From Hyphomicrobiales bacterium (GTDB lineage Bacteria; Pseudomonadota; Alphaproteobacteria; Rhizobiales; Xanthobacteraceae): 15,218 bases of DNA. Below the pieces are notes generated by a model. That model did no database searches and had not been told where the DNA came from. It saw nothing but the letters and a program-made list of their open reading frames with translations. Each line of letters opens with the position of its first letter. Position 1 is the first letter of the stretch. Both the position numbers and the translations under genes were made by a program. The stretch lies in assembly GCA_023266695.1 (NCBI GenBank), contig JAHFPO010000042.1, positions 1-15,218 on the forward strand, read 5' to 3'. Shown here one piece after another: positions 14,154 to 15,218 of the stretch.

Positions 14154-14936
14154 ATGGCGGCGGTCGATTTTGCGGCCTTTGTCGACGAGCTCGCGACCAT
14201 CTCGGGCGAGGCGATCCGTCCGTTCTTCCGGACTGCGCTCGGCGTCGAGAACAAAAGCCACACCGGCGTCTTCGACCCGGTGACCGCCGCCGACCGCGCC
14301 GCCGAAACGGCGATGCGGATGCTCATCCGCAAGACCTTCCCGGCCCACGGCATCATCGGCGAGGAATTCGGCGACGAGCGCGCCGACGCCCCCTATGTCT
14401 GGGTGCTCGATCCGATCGACGGCACCAAGTCCTTCATCTCCGGCATGCCCGCCTGGGGCACTTTGATCGGCCTCATGAAGGACGGAGTGCCGGTCTACGG
14501 CATGATGCACCAGCCCTTCATGGGCGAACGCTTCACCGGCGACGGGGCGAGCGCGCATTATCGCGGGCCGGCCGGAGAGCGTCGCCTGTTGGCGCGCACT
14601 TGCAAGGACCTGAGCGAGGCGGCGCTGTTCACCACCAGTCCGCTCTTGATGACGGAAGAAGAACGTGGCCGATTTCAGAGGGTCGAACGGGCGGCGCGCC
14701 TCACGCGCTACGGCGGCGATTGCTATGCCTATTGCATGGTTGCCGCCGGGTACATCGATTTGGTGATCGAAGCAGGCTTGAAGCCGCACGACATCGTCGC
14801 GCTCATTCCGATCATCGAAGGCGCGGGCGGGATCGTGACCGACTGGAGCGGCGGCCCGGCGGCCAAGGGCGGCCGCATCCTCGCCGCCGGCGATCGCCGC
14901 GTTCATGCAGAGACGCTTCGTCTGCTCGCGGCCTAG
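14154..14936 (+). CDS. hisN: histidinol-phosphatase, inositol-monophosphatase family
   Basis: A 260-aa Mg2+-dependent phosphatase. The best match in pattern is the IMPase-type histidinol-phosphatase HisN, which removes phosphate from L-histidinol phosphate in histidine synthesis. Metal-binding motifs: FDPVTAADR (40-48), GEEFG (69-73, Glu70/Glu71), WVLDPIDGTKSF (83-94, Asp86 and Asp89) and PHDIVALIPIIEGAGG (211-226, Asp213). The block TRYGGDCYAYCMVAAG (184-199) with DLVIEAGLKPHDI is what I associate with HisN rather than SuhB or CysQ. An alternative is a general inositol-1-phosphatase. The start is fixed by the Shine-Dalgarno GGGGAGG. It follows the sRNA locus, and its stop codon TAG (14934-14936) touches the composite repeat. 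Confidence 0.9.
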   Translation: MAAVDFAAFVDELATISGEAIRPFFRTALGVENKSHTGVFDPVTAADRAAETAMRMLIRKTFPAHGIIGEEFGDERADAPYVWVLDPIDGTKSFISGMPAWGTLIGLMKDGVPVYGMMHQPFMGERFTGDGASAHYRGPAGERRLLARTCKDLSEAALFTTSPLLMTEEERGRFQRVERAARLTRYGGDCYAYCMVAAGYIDLVIEAGLKPHDIVALIPIIEGAGGIVTDWSGGPAAKGGRILAAGDRRVHAETLRLLAA

Positions 14937-15008
14937 GGCGTGATTCCGAAAAAGCCTGCCCCGGACTTGATCCGGGGTGGGAACCGGTTTTCGGATAAGA
15001 TCACGCCC
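14936..15008. repeat. composite palindromic repeat (rhizobial dispersed-type) after hisN
   Basis: Outer arms GGGCGTGATTCCGAAAA (14936-14952) and TTTTCGGATAAGATCACGCCC, which is 14988-15008, pair over 9 + 8 bp with a 4-base bulge. Inside lies a second perfect 7-bp palindrome CCCCGGA (14959-14965) and TCCGGGG (14971-14977). Both halves resemble short palindromic repeats that I recall being scattered in rhizobial genomes, apparently one nested in the other. The first base is the last base of the hisN stop. The structure could also act as a transcription terminator or mRNA stabiliser for hisN and, being symmetric, for the convergent hydrolase gene. Confidence 0.65.
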
Positions 15009-15067
15009 AAAATCAAAATGTCAGCGGGGCAGGCCGATTCAATTCGAACTGATCAGACTCTGGAGTC

Positions 15068-15218
15068 TCAGCGATAGTACGGCGAGCCCGGAACCATCGG
15101 CGAGCCCGGGATGAAGGCGTCGAAGGCCGCCCAGAACTGGGCACGAAAGACCTCGCGCTCCATCAGGAGCTCGTGACGGCTTCCGGCGACGATGAGATGC
15201 GCGCCGGTGCGCAACTTC
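15068..15218 (-). CDS. alpha/beta hydrolase, lysophospholipase L2-like (C-terminal end only)
   Basis: The minus-strand frame is open from the window edge to a TGA at 15070-15068, giving the last 49 residues of a protein that begins outside the window. The visible end reads KLRTGAHLIVAGSRHELLME, then REVFRAQFWAAFDAFIPG and a Pro/Gly-rich tail ending SPYYR. The GSRHELLME segment matches the end of PldB-type lysophospholipases and monoacylglycerol lipases, in which the His completes the catalytic triad. The Ser and Asp are off the window, so the family call rests on a short segment. It converges on hisN with the composite repeat between them. Confidence 0.7.
   Translation of the reverse strand, partial: KLRTGAHLIVAGSRHELLMEREVFRAQFWAAFDAFIPGSPMVPGSPYYR

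Noticed and set aside
13882..14283. 133-aa plus-strand ORF over the sRNA locus
   Set aside because: It runs through the sRNA hairpins and into the hisN 5' end in another frame, with no coding signature.

Overview
The window looks like a chromosomal, mostly housekeeping segment of a high-GC alphaproteobacterium, most likely of the order Hyphomicrobiales (Rhizobiales). The clues are a CpdR-type response regulator, an mmgR (alpha-r14, formerly 'suhB motif') small RNA next to a SuhB-superfamily gene, DUF1036 and DUF1244 proteins, a cysteine-free L36, and a dispersed palindromic repeat of a type I recall from rhizobial genomes. Genus cannot be fixed from this sequence. I see no phage, insertion sequence, CRISPR array or toxin-antitoxin module. 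Most long antisense ORFs are high-GC shadows of real genes.

Layout. (1) 1-1828, minus: an M3-family oligoendopeptidase F, lacking only its extreme C-terminus. (2) 2002-7697, plus: a cell-envelope block with a sigma-54 enhancer-binding response regulator, a membrane-anchored L,D-transpeptidase of YcbB/LdtD architecture, and a DUF882/M15 murein endopeptidase of MepK/YcbK type. The last two act on the same 3-3 peptidoglycan cross-links, one making them and one predicted to cut them. (3) 7725-8027, minus: a small DUF1244 protein. (4) 8110-11384, plus: glycerate 2-kinase, a secreted DUF1036 protein, and pyruvate kinase. The two kinases flank enolase in the route glycerate -> 2-phosphoglycerate -> PEP -> pyruvate, and the DUF1036 stop overlaps the pyk start by four bases.

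(5) 11388-12761, minus: reading in the direction of transcription, CpdR, tRNA-Val(GAC), ribosomal protein L36 and an exported TPR protein. (6) 12958-14936, plus: an N-formylglutamate amidohydrolase divergent from cpdR, then, after a gap that carries the mmgR-like sRNA on the minus strand, a histidinol-phosphatase of the inositol-monophosphatase family (hisN). (7) 14936-15008: a composite palindromic repeat that begins in the hisN stop codon. (8) 15068-15218, minus: the C-terminal end of an alpha/beta hydrolase resembling lysophospholipase L2.

No clearly undescribed multi-gene system is visible. The items most worth a second look are the sRNA with its palindromic promoter, the regulator/transpeptidase/endopeptidase cluster, a pyruvate kinase carrying the residues of the K+-independent class, the coupling of an exported DUF1036 protein to pyruvate kinase, and the composite repeat at the end of hisN.
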